Shown here: piece by piece, positions 12,285 to 24,779 of the stretch
How positions within the stretch are numbered: position 1 is the stretch's first letter
Layout: each line of letters starts with the position of its first letter
Assembly: GCA_003508835.1 (NCBI GenBank)
Contig: PUFA01000007.1
Location: 20,173,001-20,237,000, forward strand
Origin: Eonycteris spelaea
Lineage: Eukaryota > Chordata > Mammalia > Chiroptera > Pteropodidae
DNA length: 64,000 bases
Direction: 5' to 3'
The notes under the pieces: generated by a model
The model's database searches: none
The model's input: the letters and a program-made list of their open reading frames with translations, nothing else
Told to the model about the DNA's origin: nothing
Made by a program: the position numbers and the translations under genes

Positions 12285-12405
12285 CCTGCGAGTCAGAGGC
12301 CTGGCTTCCAGCCCCAGCTCTGCTCCTAGGTCCTGGTGACCTTGGACTAGTTCCTGTTCGCCTCTTGACTAGTTCCCTCATCTATGAAAGGCGATGGGTG
12401 AAGCT
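12285..12405 (+). repeat. MIR SINE, forward
   Basis: Contains ccagccccagctctgctcct, tgaccttggactagttcctg and cctcatctatgaaaggcga. Confidence 0.75.
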
Positions 12406-13194
12406 GTTGGCCCCTTCCACGAGCTCCCTTCCAAGCCTGGCATTCCCTGGGCCTGTGGGTTGGAGAAAGGCCAGGGAGGAGTAGACGTGGTGGGGTGGGG
12501 GGAGCTCTGGGCTGAGGGAGGACAGAGGTGAGCCCTGAGAGGAGGGCGTGCAGTCATCAGGACTTGCTCTTGGAGAGGGCCTTGGGGAATTGGCCCATAA
12601 TTTGAGCTGTTGGAGCTGCTCAGGGTCACTGCGGGGGCGGGTGGCCTGAGGGGGTGGCCCCTGGTGGCTTTGCTTATCTGTTTCCACTTCTGACTTCCAC
12701 AGGAGATGGCTTGAGCCAGATTTCTCCTGCTAAAGATCAGTTCGAAAATTCCTGACCTAGGCCCACCCCATTTCAGAGAGCATTGCCCAGAGGAAGGAAG
12801 GGCCTTGCTTGAGTCGCATGGCCAAGGAGGATGAAGAGAGAGACAGGAGTGAGAGGAGCCCCAACCCCATCTCCCTTATCCCATTAACTCCAGCATGCTT
12901 GCCTCTCCCGGGTGGGCTCATGCAGCCACAGAAGAGTCACCCAGAACCTGGTCCATTTGTGCCCCTGGCTCTGTGACATCTTTAGGAAACACAGATGATC
13001 TCATTTATTCCTCGCTGTCCCTTCTTCTTCAGAATTCCAGGCTGGTGAATTTTTCACTTCATTTCCACTCAGAGAGCTGGAATCCGTGAGGTAGGGCAGT
13101 TTGCAAATGCCCCGGCCTTCTCCAGCAAACACAAGAGGAAGGTCAGCTTAAGAACAAGCAAAGAAACAAGAAAGCAAACCAAACCCTTACGGAC

Positions 13195-13335
13195 TATCAG
13201 ATGGGGCCTGCCAACCTATCTGTGTCCTGCCACAGCATTATTGCCCCAGGTGACACAAGAGGAAACAGGCCCAGAGGGGTGAAAGAACTCGTGTTCCCCA
13301 CTGGACTAGAACCCAGGCCTTCAGACTCCTCAGCC
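13195..13335 (-). repeat. MIR SINE, reverse
   Basis: Contains gaggaaacaggcccagaggg and ctagaacccaggccttcaga. Confidence 0.75.
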
Positions 13336-13517
13336 CATGCCGCCTGCTGTGGTGAGGCTCTTCACATCTCTCCCAGTGCCTCCTCCTGGATTCAGAACAC
13401 CCCTACCCCTGCTCTGCACCTGCGGGGTCAGCATCCCTCTCAGGTGTCCTCTGCCCTCTGTGAGCCTGGCCCCACAGTGCTCACCAGCCTGGAAGTGCCC
13501 AATTCCAAGGACAAGGG

Positions 13518-13530
13518 CGCCACCTAGTGG
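13518..13530 (-). promoter_or_regulatory. CTCF-like motif, reverse
   Basis: Reads CCACTAGGTGGCG on the minus strand, a full match to the CTCF core. Faces the motif at 10852. Confidence 0.45.
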
Positions 13531-13799
13531 AATATTATAAGCATAACATTCTGTTAAATATGGGCATTGCCCTGGAAGATACCAGGATATATTCACACCC
13601 TTGCTTCCTCCCTTCTTCGGTGCATATTTATTGAAGGCCAAGCACAGATTAAGATGTTAGAAACACAGATATAAATGTGACCTTTCCTTGAGAAACTTCC
13701 AGCGTAAGAATTTTTCCTCAAGAACCTTCCAGTACATAATATCATTATATTATAATAATAGCAATCATAACCATCACCATTACCAGCCACCATTATGAT

Positions 13800-14790
13800 G
13801 TCACTATTAACAACATCCATTTATTTAGTTCTTCTTTGATTTCATTCATCAAGGTTTTGTAGTTTTCCTCATACAGATTTTACATATATTTTTTAGACTT
13901 ATACTTACATATTGCATTTGGGGAGTGCTAATGGAAATGGTATTGTGTCCTTGGTTTCAAATTCCACTTGTTCTTTGCTGGTATATAGGGAAGTTATTGG
14001 CTTTTGTATATTAACCTTGTATCCTGCAACCTTGCTATAATTGCCTAATAGTTACAGGAAGGTTTTATTATTATTATTATCATTATTCTTTCAAATTTTC
14101 TATATAGATAATCATGTCAACTATGAACAAAGACAGTTCCATTTCTTTCTTCTCAATCTGTATACATTTTACTTCCTTTTCTTGTCTTATTGCATTAGCT
14201 AGAACTTCCAATACAGCATTGAAAAGGGGTGGTGAAGAGGACATCCTTGCCTTGTACCTGCTGCTAGTAAGAAAGTTTCAAGTTTCTCAGAAGTGTTATG
14301 TTAGCTGTAGGGTTTTTATAGATATCCTTTATGAAGTTGAGGAAGTTCCCCCTCTATTCCTAGTTTGCTGAGAGTTTTTGTCACAAACCGCTGGTGGTCC
14401 TTCTTCAGAATTTCAGGTTGGTGAATGCTTTTCCTGATAAATGCCTTTTCTGCATCTGTTGATATAAGCATATGATTTTTCTTTTCAGCCTATTAATAGA
14501 TTATGTTAATTGATTTTTGAATGTTGAACCAGCCTTGCAGACCTGGGATAAATCCTACTTGGTTATGGTATATAATTCTTTTTATACATTGTTGGATTTG
14601 ATTTGCCAATATTTTATTAAGAATTGTTACATCTATGGTAGTGAGAATTATTGGTTTGTAATTTTTATTTTTTGTAATGTCTTTGTCTGGTTTTTGGTAT
14701 TTGGATAATGCTGACCTCATAGAATGAATTAAGAATGATTCTCTCTGCTTCTACCTTCTTTTATTTATGATGAAATTTAGAACACACACA
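13800..14790 (-). mobile_element. LINE-1 (L1) ORF2 fragment, reverse orientation, decayed
   Basis: Read on the minus strand, the segment aligns in memory with the reverse-transcriptase part of L1 ORF2. The 14493-14720 frame contains Tyr-Gln-Lys-Pro-Asp-Lys-Asp, Asn-Lys-Ile-Leu-Ala-Asn and the typical Asn-Gln-Val-Gly-Phe-Ile-Pro-Gly block. The frame is interrupted by stops and shifts and both ends are truncated, so it is a dead copy. It lies in an AT-rich island that contrasts with the GC-rich surroundings. Confidence 0.88.
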
Positions 14791-15479
14791 AGTGTCTATG
14801 AAAATGTGTATGTTCACCTTAAGGACAATATTAAAACCAAATGTCTGTCTACTCAAGCCAAGAATTTTGACTTTGGGGTGGTTATTCAGCCTCTCTTTCC
14901 TGTCATCGTTTTTAAAATAGCATTAATCATAATAAATATATCTAACCTATAGACCTGTTCAAGTATCAGAGAAATTACATGTTAAAGGATTTGCACAGCC
15001 CCAGAACATGAGAAGAACTCATTATATTAGATATCATACTGGGTATTTAATTTTATACATAGAAGTATGCTTCAGCATTAAAACCTAATCCATGCCTAAA
15101 GTGTTAAATGGTAAATTTTTCATAATAAAGGACTACATTAATAGTGCATTCTTAACCCACCCAGAATTCCTAACCGATTCCCCAGATATTATATAAATAC
15201 ATATAATAATCCACTAAGGATTTCTGCATAACATAAAGCAGCTAAAACACCAATTACCTAATTACTCAACCCCAAAGAGACTGATTAGTGGGTCTGTCTG
15301 TTGGGTGTACGCCGTGTGGACACAATGATCAGATGCTCCTTGGTGGTTGAAGGTTGTCAGTTCACCATTCAACTGTTTCTCTGGGTTTTTCAAATATACC
15401 ATGTCATGCTAGGAAAATGTGGTCATGCCTTCCAGAACATGCGGCACGTTTATAATCATTCTTTACTTTCTTATACATG

Positions 15480-15481
<2 letters not shown>

Positions 15482-15532
<51 letters not shown>
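15482..15532. repeat. (AT)n microsatellite
   Basis: About 25 uninterrupted AT units in an AT-rich island. Confidence 0.98.
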
Positions 15533-15534
<2 letters not shown>

Positions 15535-15908
15535 GTAGATGGAGGCATATTGTAGCCCAATGAACAGCTTTATCCATGCATTTCTTTCACACGTTTCTAA
15601 TAGTAGATTAGATTTTCTAGGTCTCTCGGCTCACCTTCTTCCTTCACAGGCCTTTTCTCTTTTGAAATAAAACATTTACACTTAATAATATGGAGAAGAG
15701 GAGAGTGGTGGTTCAAGGCCCATTACACAGCGTAGACGCTGGGCATGGATCTCTGAGGAAAACCACTGAGATGCAAACGCCACCCACACGTCTTCTCACC
15801 TGACCCACCGCAGCATGAACCTCGTGCCACTTTTTCTGCAGAATCATTAGAGCACGCTTTTTGTTCACCAGTCAGAGAGTGAATTGGAGGTAAACATTTT
15901 TTTCAAGT

Positions 15909-15951
15909 CTGTGTGTGTGTGTGAGTGTGTGTGTGTATCTCTGTGTGTGTG
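15909..15951. repeat. (TG)n microsatellite, interrupted
   Basis: TG runs broken by ag and tctc. Confidence 0.9.
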
Positions 15952-16409
15952 ACCCTTTCTTCAGAGGAAATCTTATTCTGATATATACAAAAGAGTCGAG
16001 AGCAGAGCTGCCAGAGGAAGTGGGTAGTGGGACCCCGAGCCCCTTCCCATCGATCCACCATGGAGGACTGCAGACTCCAGGCACATCCACAAAGACATAA
16101 AGATGCGCTTCACCATCAGGCTCGCTTTGACGAGCACTGAACCGCATTAGCTCCATATTTCCATCATTGCACTGGCTGCCAGAAAGCTCAGGACTCAGTT
16201 CTGTGCTCCCTTGTGGGAGCTTTTCCCAACGGGGCTCTTTACAGATATCATTTCCCTTTCCTTCTAAGTCATGGTTCCCCTCCTTTTGCACACATTAGTG
16301 ATATTTTCCAGTCTCCTCTCATTGCGACCGCTGGCTGCAGTCACCATTGCAGTCAATGTGTTCTGAATGCTCACTGGACCACCTTGGTCCAGGGCATCTC
16401 TGGCCTGGA

Positions 16410-16925
16410 TTAGTGCTGTGGCTTCCTCACTGACCTTCCCTCCTCTAGGCTTGTCTCTCTAAGGTCTGTTTTCAAGCCAGCAGCTTGAGGGATCCCGTTA
16501 AAACGTGAGTCAGATCATGCCATTTCCTTGCTCAAATCCTTCCCTCTAAGTCGAAGCCCAAGGCCATCGGGCCCTCCATTATCAGGCCCCTGACACATCT
16601 CTAGCCTCGTTTCCTATTACTTAACCTGCACACACCCTTTTCCAACCTTGCTTCAGCCTCAGGGCCTTTGCACATGCAACCCCTCTGCCTAGGACGTTCT
16701 TTACCTAGATGTCCTCAAAGTCTCAGTCCCCCATGTCGTTCAGGTTTCTTCTCACATGTCATCGGCCCAGATGGGCTCCCCTGACCTGGAGTTTCTCTTC
16801 CAGAAACTCCCTACCCTTTACACTTCACTCGTCTCCAGTCCGCTCATTACCACCTGCCGTATTATGTATTATGGCCTTTCTTTCTCTGGAAAGTAAGAAG
16901 CTCCCAGAGAGCTTTGTGGAATGAA
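16410..16925 (+). repeat. L2 LINE 3' region, forward
   Basis: Ordered blocks agtcagatcatgccatttcc, ttgctcaaatccttccctct, ttgcttcagcctcagggcct, ttgcacatgcaacccctctg and cctaggacgttctttaccta are diagnostic of L2. About 500 bases are preserved. Confidence 0.88.
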
Positions 16926-17039
16926 GGAATGAATTATAGTCAAATGAGAGTGCATTAAGCATGACTTATTGCACTTGGCTGCTTTGTAACTGGTCCAGGC
17001 GGTAACTCTGCTACCACCTGTAAGAAGATTAGTCCTGCC

Positions 17040-17425
17040 CGTTGCCATGTGATTGACTAACTTGACGGAGGACACTTCTCTTGCCACCGATGTGGAGCTC
17101 AGCTATGTGACTTGCCTTAACCAATGGAATGTGAGCAAAACAGACCAACACCACTCTGATCAGAAGCTTTGAGAGTCATCACGGGGCTTGGCCACAGCTC
17201 TTTTTCCATCTCCCGTGAGAGCGACATATCCCAAATAGGTCAATTTTTCTTCTTGAATCTGGGACCGATGAAGACACAAGGAGCAGAGCCTCACTTGACC
17301 CACAGCAATCTTCAGTGGTCATTTAACATGAATGAGAAATAAGCCTCTGTTGCTATAAATCCATGAGATTTTTGGAGTTCTTTGTTACTGCAGCATAACC
17401 TTACAAAAGCTGACTAAAAGGGGCT
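17040..17425 (+). mobile_element. LTR fragment, ERVL-MaLR-like (tentative)
   Basis: The last 90 bases read gaaataagcctctgttgct, atccatgagatttttggag and ttgttactgcagcataacc, the usual 3' end of MLT1-like solo LTRs. The upstream part, with agctatgtgacttgcc and aaccaatggaatgtgagc, fits the same class. No internal retroviral sequence is present. Subfamily not assigned. Confidence 0.5.
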
Positions 17426-17559
17426 AAGTGGGGAGCACTGAGAAAGTGGTTAGTTTAGATGGTATTTGAAGTCCCTCCGGTGCCCTCATCCTAGACTCCA
17501 TGGCCCATTATCAGTAAATGGGACGTGAGTCCTAGAAAAGGAAGCACTTTAGGGAGGCC

Positions 17560-17775
17560 ATATAGCATATTTATTGGGTTTTAGAGTCGGGCAGTCCTGG
17601 CTTGCTGCCTGCTTTGCCATTTACCAGCTGTGAGATCTTATTCAAATTATTGAAACTCACTGAGCCTTGATTTCTTTCTCCATAAAATGGGGATGGTGAT
17701 TGTTTCCACAGGGGTCAGTGTGAGGATTAGATGAGACGGTGCCCAGCCTGGCACATAGCAAGCCCTCCCGCAGTA
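17560..17775 (+). repeat. MIR SINE, forward, nearly full length
   Basis: Contains gagtcgggcagtcctggctt, tttaccagctgtgagatctt, ctccataaaatggggatggt and cagcctggcacatagcaagc. Confidence 0.9.
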
Positions 17776-18473
17776 GGAGCTGTGGTGGACATTTGTCATA
17801 TTCCTAGCTGCCTTGTGTCATTTGAAGGCTTTCTAGATTTGACAAAATCCCCACATTACAAGTTCTGCCTCTCAGAGTGGACATCGGATTCCCAGCCTCC
17901 CTGGCAGCCACCTGCAGACAGTGGCCGAGGCGACTCCAGTCAGACACTCCCGGGCAAGGCTTGGATTTGAGGGGACAGCCTCTGAGAGGTGCTTCTGTGT
18001 TCCCTGGTGGGACAGCGGTGACCTCCTGGTGTAGTGGTCACCCAGGGGTCGACTTCCGGGGCAAATGGGCGTCAGCTGGAGGGTGGCGATTACGACCGTT
18101 GTCTTATTAGGCTGGTTCTGCAGTGTAGTTGGAGGCCTTAGTCCTGGAAACTGAGTTTGAGCCGGACTCTCCAGCCAACCTCAATCCCCTACCCAACGAT
18201 TTGCAAGTGCCTTTTAGAAGAATTTTCTGCATTAACAGCTAGATTCCACTGTCTAGGCTGATAATATATACTATAATTTATATTTCGTCGCCATTATTCA
18301 ATAAGAGTCATGGGATTCTTGAGGCCTCTGAACACCCAGGGGCACTGTAGACTGGCCACAGGTGGCTTATAAACCCCGTACCCCAAGTTTTCCTTGGGTG
18401 GAGAATCTGCAGCTGGAACCTGCTAAGCAGACCTGACTCCATGACCGCCCACGCCTAGCCTTCCTGCCCGGGC

Positions 18474-18492
18474 TCCGCTCCGCTCCGCTCCC
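18474..18492. repeat. Short (CTCCG)n tandem repeat
   Basis: Three units, in a locally GC-rich patch. Confidence 0.8.
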
Positions 18493-18784
18493 GGGGCCTG
18501 AATCGACCTGAGACCAAGAGCGGGTGGCTCTTCTCTTCTCTCCCTCGCCTCTCCCTCTAGCCGGTCCTCCCTGAGTCTCTCTCCAGGCGTCTCTTGATTG
18601 GCTGCACTGCGCACTGCAAACGCCAGAGGGCAGTACGTGCTCATTTTGGAGGGAAGAGTGTGGCAAGGTCGGGTTTTATTTCCCGCCTCTCCATTTCTGT
18701 TCGGGAAAGTAATGACCTGGAGACAACTAACTGGTCCATCCGATAACCTTAAAACACCAGCGTGGCATGTGCATGGCCTGCAGC

Positions 18785-18880
18785 GTACGGGTAAGGAAAC
18801 AGACCCAAATAGGTGAGGAGGTGTGCTTGAAGTCACCTGGCTAGGAAGCTAGCAGAGCAGGGACTTGATCCTAAACCATC
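18785..18880 (-). repeat. MIR SINE part, reverse
   Basis: Contains ggtaaggaaacagacccaaa and tgaagtcacctggctaggaa. Confidence 0.65.
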
Positions 18881-19274
18881 TCTCCTGGGAGGGCTGTGCT
18901 AACGTTGCAGCTTTCCTAGGGAGAGTGGTGGAGCAAAGGGAAGCAAAGAATGTGGTGTCTCTGTCTTCCTGCAAAGGTCTGTGTGACACTGCCAGTACCC
19001 AGAAAGCTCTCGGTGTGAATGCCAGATCAACCCTATCTATCGAGGCCAGGATTGCAAACGCAGTTGCCCAGGGGGACCAGGCGGGTCACAGAAATGAGAG
19101 AAGCAGGTTGGGTGGGCGGTAGGGAGTGGTGGCGACTGTGGCCAGCTGGAAGGTGTATATTACAGCTGAAGGCGGCCGCCATACTCAGGTCCAGCCCTGT
19201 CAGAACACACATCAGAGTATCTGGATTTTTCTGTTTTTCAACAGAAGCTGTAAATTTAAATGTTAACATGGCAT

Positions 19275-19435
19275 TTCCCAATTTCGAATCCCTTGGATAA
19301 ATTTAAAACGTATTTGACTCAACTCTCTGAGCCTTGGGGTTCTCACCTGTACAATGGGGACGATGTCTATAACATCAGCTTCTTGGGCCACAGGAGGGTC
19401 TTTGTGACCTTGGCCTAATTCAGGGAAGGGTTTCA
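19275..19435 (+). repeat. MIR SINE, forward
   Basis: Contains ctctctgagccttggggttc and tcacctgtacaatggggacg. Confidence 0.75.
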
Positions 19436-20734
19436 CTCTGGTTTTGTGCCACTCCACCCAATAGGAGGTGTGAGAGCTCCCATTTCTGGTCCCCTTTCTG
19501 CATCATCTCCCCATCCATCTTAGGGATTTTTGAGTTATCTTGAGACACTGAAAAAGTGTCGTCCAGAGGTGCTGTCTCTGTTTTCTGCTCCAACAACTCT
19601 TCCCTGTGGGAATGGAGGCCATGGTAAACGGTGTCCAACGGGATGTACTGGGGTTCAAGGAGAAAATAATCTAATTTATTTTTATCTTTTTATATATTAA
19701 GTAGTTCAAATAATTTTTAAATTTGTCTTTTTAAATTTTGTTTTTGTGTATGGTTCGAAGTATGCAAAATGGCCGGCAAATTAGTGCATACATCTCAATT
19801 ATAAATAAATAAACTAACAGATATTGGGGTGTGGGCTCATGACTGTTTGAAGTGCCCAACCCCTGACACAGAGTTGAGCTGATACCCCAAAAGGGAAAAC
19901 AACAGGCGTAACAAGGTTTTGTGGAAGGGGAGACATCATTAAATAGTTTCAAATGGTTAACCAAGGGCCAAAGTTAAAAAAAAAAAAAGTTTTATAATAT
20001 ATAAAGTACTATAAAAATGCTAGGTTACAAATTAGTTAAATATACTTAAAACTATTTAAAAACTATCTGCATATGATAACAGTTTACTTTTTTTAAAAAA
20101 AATGAAAGCTGCTATTAGTATAGTTTTTGTTACTATTGTTATTGTAATTTTGCAGGACACCACAGCACAGGTTTATGGGTCAGCTTCTCCACTGTGCCAC
20201 AAGCCCCCTGAGACCAGGACTGGGTGGGATTAACCCCTGGACCTTAGCGGGGGGCAGGGCGGATCAGAGCAGGGTCTCAATGACCTTCGTTAAATGACAC
20301 ATACTGGAAGGAATCGATGGTTCAAGGTCTTTGGCGGGAAGTTGGGTCCTGTCCCAGCTACACCCCATCTATAATGGGTTTAGAATTCAGATCCTCATTC
20401 AGTTATTTGGAGAAGAAAGTAAAAGTCTTGGTCCTCCTGATTCCATTCAAATGCAGAAATTATTGTGCTTAGAAATAGACTCAGGCTCAAGGATGCCATT
20501 AACCGCTTCCTCGAGAGAGACTCAGCAAGAGGACAAAATGTGGGGCAGACCAAGAACTCTTCCGGCCTCTCCAGGAGGAAGCAGGGTCCCTTCAAGGCCC
20601 TAAGCTTTTTGACCAGTATGAGCCTTTAGGGATAGACCATGTGGCTCACTGTTGGGTGCCCAGAATCCGGGTATCTGCCCTGGGGTTCAGTTTCTGCAAC
20701 AGAAAACTGGGTTGCCCATAAACTTTATTTCTCC

Positions 20735-20900
20735 TTCTTCCATCACTCACTAGTTGTATGACCTTGGACAAGTTGCTTGCTTTCTCAGTGCCTTCATTTC
20801 CACACCTCGGAAGTGAGCATCCTAATAGTGTGTACCTTATAGGGTCATTGTTATGAGGATCCGATGAGTGCTGTTTATATTTATAACTGTAAGGAAACAG
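20735..20900 (+). repeat. MIR SINE, forward
   Basis: Contains tagttgtatgaccttggaca, agttgcttgctttctcagtg and cttatagggtcattgttatg. Confidence 0.85.
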
Positions 20901-21169
20901 TGCAGGTTGAGGGGAGGAAGGTGCTAACTCTATTCTGAGGACTCTGAGAAAGAAGACCCTAAACGACCCAAGTACTGAAGACTAAATCGTTCGCTCTGGG
21001 ACTTCATTCATGCATAAATGATTGTGTGAGAAATATTGTCTACCTTTTTATTTAAATCAGTTGAATGTGGACTCTCAGTTTCTATCAGAGGAATTTCGGC
21101 TCCAGTCACTCTGAGGATTTGGGGCAGGGTGTATTTTCCAGATTGAGGCTCCGGCCAACAAAAATATGT

Positions 21170-21640
21170 GCAGCAATATCTTCCGTCCTGCAAGCTCTTC
21201 TAGAACTTTGCCACCCACTCATCGAGAGAGCGAGAGACTATGTCTCCTCCCCTTGAACTGGGTGGAACTTTGTATTGTCTTCACTAATGGAATACAAAGG
21301 AAGCAATGTTACCTGATTCAAGACTGGGTCAGGAAATGCCCCGTATTTCTACCTTGTGCTCTGTTTGCTCTTGAAACCCAGCTGTCTTGCAATGAGGAAG
21401 CCCAAGCAGCCTGCAGAGAGGCCTCATGGAGGGGACCTGAGGCCTTGGTCCACAGCTCTGGTGGAGCACCAGCTTGCTAGCCACGTGAGTGTGTCATCTC
21501 GAAAATGGATCTTCAACCTCCAACTGAAGCAGCCCACATGGCACAGAGCAGAGAGAGAAGCCTTCCCCACTGAATCCACCCTAAATTTCAGATTTATGGG
21601 CTAAATGATTGGGCGGTTTGTTACAGAGCAATAGGAAACA
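21170..21640 (+). mobile_element. LTR fragment, ERVL-MaLR-like (tentative)
   Basis: An internal block, agaggcctcatggagggga, and a closing block, ggtttgttacagagcaatag, occur in the order expected for a solo LTR of this class. The element is noncoding and diverged, with no internal region. Confidence 0.45.
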
Positions 21641-23106
21641 GATGCATCACGCGCTCTCCTTCCTTCTCCCCAGAGTTGTGTAAAAGTCTTGGCGCCTCAC
21701 CTAAGCCCAGGCACCAACGAGCCCCTGACACCCACGTTCTTGCCCACGAGAACCTTCGGGCCTCCTGCTCTGCAGCTCCTTGCCACATCTGAGGCGCGGA
21801 ATCTTGTGAGACGCCGGGAAGCCCACGGCCATACCGCCATCCGCCTGCCTCCAAGCTGGCCGTTCGATATCTTCTTTCAAAGCTTTCTAGAGTGGTTCTT
21901 CTTACCCCTTCTCTCACCTTCATGACTCCTGGCTTCACCTCTGGATGGGCTGAAGAATTTCACGAAAGATGAAAGCAGCCTCGCGGAAGGTGGTTCTGCT
22001 CTCCACCTAGCAACACGCTCGGGGTAAGCAAGCTGTGACAAAGCCCGAGTCCCGCTGGAGGAGAGGAGATGCTGGAGAATCGACCCAACTTGATGTTTCG
22101 GTAAAGAACGCAGACACATGGTCTACTCAGTGACGGTCCCTCAAACTTCCAGCGTGTGCAGGCATTGTGTTAGGGGCCGGGGAGAAAAGGGCCAATGGCA
22201 GTGCCACCCATAGACCTAGGCATGAGACGTCACCTATGTCCACTCAGAGCCTGCACCCCACTCCCTTCCTTAATCATGCTCTCGGTATCTGAAACCCTGG
22301 GAATCTTCACCTAAATGACCGGAGACCAGTTTTTGGGCTTACACAAGCACCTGCCCCAGGTCCATCCTTTTGAGCGTACAGCATGCCCCCCATGTGCACC
22401 CTTAGATGGGTGACTGAGTGGTAGCTGTAGGCCAAGTGGGCATGTGGGCTGGGGTGTTCACGTGCCTGGGTCCCAGGCCACTTGGGACACAGGACAGCCA
22501 TGGGGCTAGGAAGAGAATCAGAGTAGATGGGCTGAGGACTGGGATCTGGGCTGACCCACCCTACACTGCTGTGTTCCTGCATGGAATTCCAAAGAGTCCA
22601 AGAAATCCAAATTTGAACAGGGCCTTCTTGGTCATTACAGAGGATATTTCTCAAGACAGGAGAATAAACATGTTTTATTTTACAGTCTGTTAAACGTTTA
22701 TCTATAAGGTACATATGTGGGCCTTAATTTGCACTATTAACACGTAAGGCTAGTTCTGTGGAATAGGACCAGTGCCCCAGGCTATGAGCTCCTGCAGGGA
22801 GACCCTCTTCTATGAGGCTGCAGAGATTCCAGAAGCTGCCTGTAGACTGTCTTCCATGCTGCCACAGCTGCCCCAGTCTCTAATCTGGAGTGACAGAGAC
22901 AGGAAGGGGTAGCAGATGGGACTAGTGTGATCAAATGTTTGCCTGTGGGAAGGAGGAGCCAATGGGATCCAGCTGTTTCGCCTACTGTCAATCAGCATCA
23001 CAAACACCCCCCGCTGAGGGACCGGGATGCGGAACAGAGTAGAGAAGAGGGCATGTTGTGCACATTTTGCATGGGTTGGCTAGGAACCCAGCCAAGACAG
23101 AGTAGC

Positions 23107-23165
23107 ACAGTGGTTCTCAAAGTGGCACTGGACCAGCGGCACTGACGTCGTCTGGGCTCTTGGCC
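23107..23165 (+). mobile_element. MER5A-type hAT-Charlie fragment
   Basis: Only the left end is present: cagtggttctcaaagtgg, then a ggaccagcggcactgacgtc block. It is truncated within 60 bases. Confidence 0.65.
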
Positions 23166-23249
23166 TCTTGCAGGTTAGATGGTGTCCCTCTGTGGGAAGG
23201 ACAGTTTGGTGTGGAGATTCCATGAAGAGGACGTCTTACTGAAGAGAAA

Positions 23250-23405
23250 GCAGTCATTGAGCATACTCAGTGTCCAAGAGAGGGCTAACGCTTCGTAAAC
23301 ACTATGACGTTTAATCCTCAACAGCCGCCCTCAAGACTAGTATTATTATTTTTAGTATTCCCCCTCTAAGGGCTCATCACAGAAAGGTTAAGTACTGTGG
23401 ACCAA
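23250..23405 (-). repeat. MIR SINE, reverse
   Basis: Contains actatgacgtttaatcctca and tcacagaaaggttaagtact. Followed by an A8G8 run at about 23403-23418. Confidence 0.65.
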
Positions 23406-23924
23406 AAAAAAGGGGGGGGTTCTATGGAAAGTAACCTCACAGAGTGATCTGGTCATAAATTATAAGGGCAGGTCATGATGGGGAGTCACTCCCTAAGCAT
23501 AAAACATTTTTAGTAAAAGATTTATCTTTGCCTTAACCCAGCCCTGTTCATTCTGGATCTAGGTTAACACACCTTTGAAACAATCATAACCACCCCCAAG
23601 AGAGCATGTAATCTTGTCAACCATCCTGTATTCCAACCCCCACCTTGATTTCTCCTACCTCTATGTAATCTTCCTTAAGTTTTCTTCTTCATTTCAAATG
23701 TGTAAAAGAAATAGCAAAATTGTCCTCCAAAGTATTTGAGTTCTTGCTTCCTGGCAACTGTTGTCAGTTTTGGCTCAAATAAACTCATAAAAATTCTCTA
23801 CAGGTTTGGATGTTTCTTACATCGACAGTGCCTTACCTTGCCTTCGGCCACAGGGCTCCCAGGAGGCTCCCTGGTTGATGTGATTGTCAGACCATCCCTA
23901 ATGTCTTTTGCCATTCTGCTAGAC

Positions 23925-24118
23925 AGAGGTTCTCAAACTTGAGTGTGATTCAGAATCACCTGGAGCCCTTGGTAAAACAAACTGCTGGCGCCTCCCCCAG
24001 AGTTTCTCATTCAGTAGGTCTGGGATGGGGCCCCAAAACATATATTCCTAACAAGTTCCCAGCGCAGCGGCTGCTGCTGCTGCTGCTCCAAGAACCATGC
24101 TTTGGGAAGGACGGCTGG
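23925..24118 (-). mobile_element. MER5A-type hAT-Charlie element, reverse orientation
   Basis: Near complete: gaggttctcaaacttgag, gattcagaatcacctggag, agtttctcattcagtaggtc and aacaagttcccag blocks occur in order. A (CTG)n-like run at 24068-24088 sits in the right part, where the consensus has a ctgctg motif that seems to have expanded. Confidence 0.85.
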
Positions 24119-24779
24119 CTGGGATCCAGATCCCACCCGACTCCACCCATGCTGGACGGGTAATAATCATACCAGCCCCACAATGACAGCCTTGTGAGAT
24201 GCCAATGAGATGATGGAAGTGAAAGAGCTTTGTCAGCTGCACGGGTGAATGGCTCTGGTCAGTAACCTGCCTGAGCTGGTCCCTGGAGTCTGGGATACAG
24301 GTTGGGAGCACCAAAACCATCTGGAGACCTTTACCAGCCCATCTTAATTCTGGGTCACTTCTCCTGGGAGAAAGCCAGCTTCTGAGGCCTCAGGCCAGCA
24401 GCCCCTCCTGCCACCTAGGTCTCCTCCCTCACCTCAGGCAGCCTGCTGGGCACTGCCTCAACAGGTGGCTGGCCTGGGCCACTTCTCCAGGGGCCTGCAA
24501 GTACAGGCAAGCTGGGATCGCATCAAGCCTGTGATCCAAGCCTGGGGCTGGATCCTGCCCACCTCCAGTGTGAGACTCAGAGGCCAGGACTTCCCTTCTC
24601 TGAGCCTCAGGTTGCTCCTTCACTAAATAGGCACAACATATGCAGAGATTCGTGCAAATTCAAGAGCCAGTAGTTTTAGCAGCTTGGCATAGAGCGCCAG
24701 CCCCTGGCGAGAGTTCATCAGTGGTAGCTGTTAGTATTTTCAAAAAGTGCTTGGGCCCAAGCTTATAGAGGTCCGGACT

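Larger units (their letters stand above)
1..24779. other. Gene-free 5' flank of CD82
   Basis: No exon set, conserved protein frame or RNA gene could be supported. The content is ancient interspersed repeats (listed separately), simple repeats and unique sequence. Stretches without a recognised element include roughly 900-1560, 2200-2880, 3020-3930, 4410-5060, 5520-8490, 12410-13190, 15000-15480, 15540-15900, 15960-16410, 17800-18780, 19440-20740 and 21650-23100. In human the neighbour on this side is ALX4, but nothing of it was recognised here. Confidence 0.7.

Noticed and set aside
14493..14720. Reverse-transcriptase frame as a host gene
   Set aside because: It is a truncated, frame-broken L1 ORF2 remnant.
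15150..15420. Possible nuclear copy of mitochondrial DNA
   Set aside because: A-rich text resembles mitochondrial sequence superficially, but no mitochondrial gene or tRNA was recognised.
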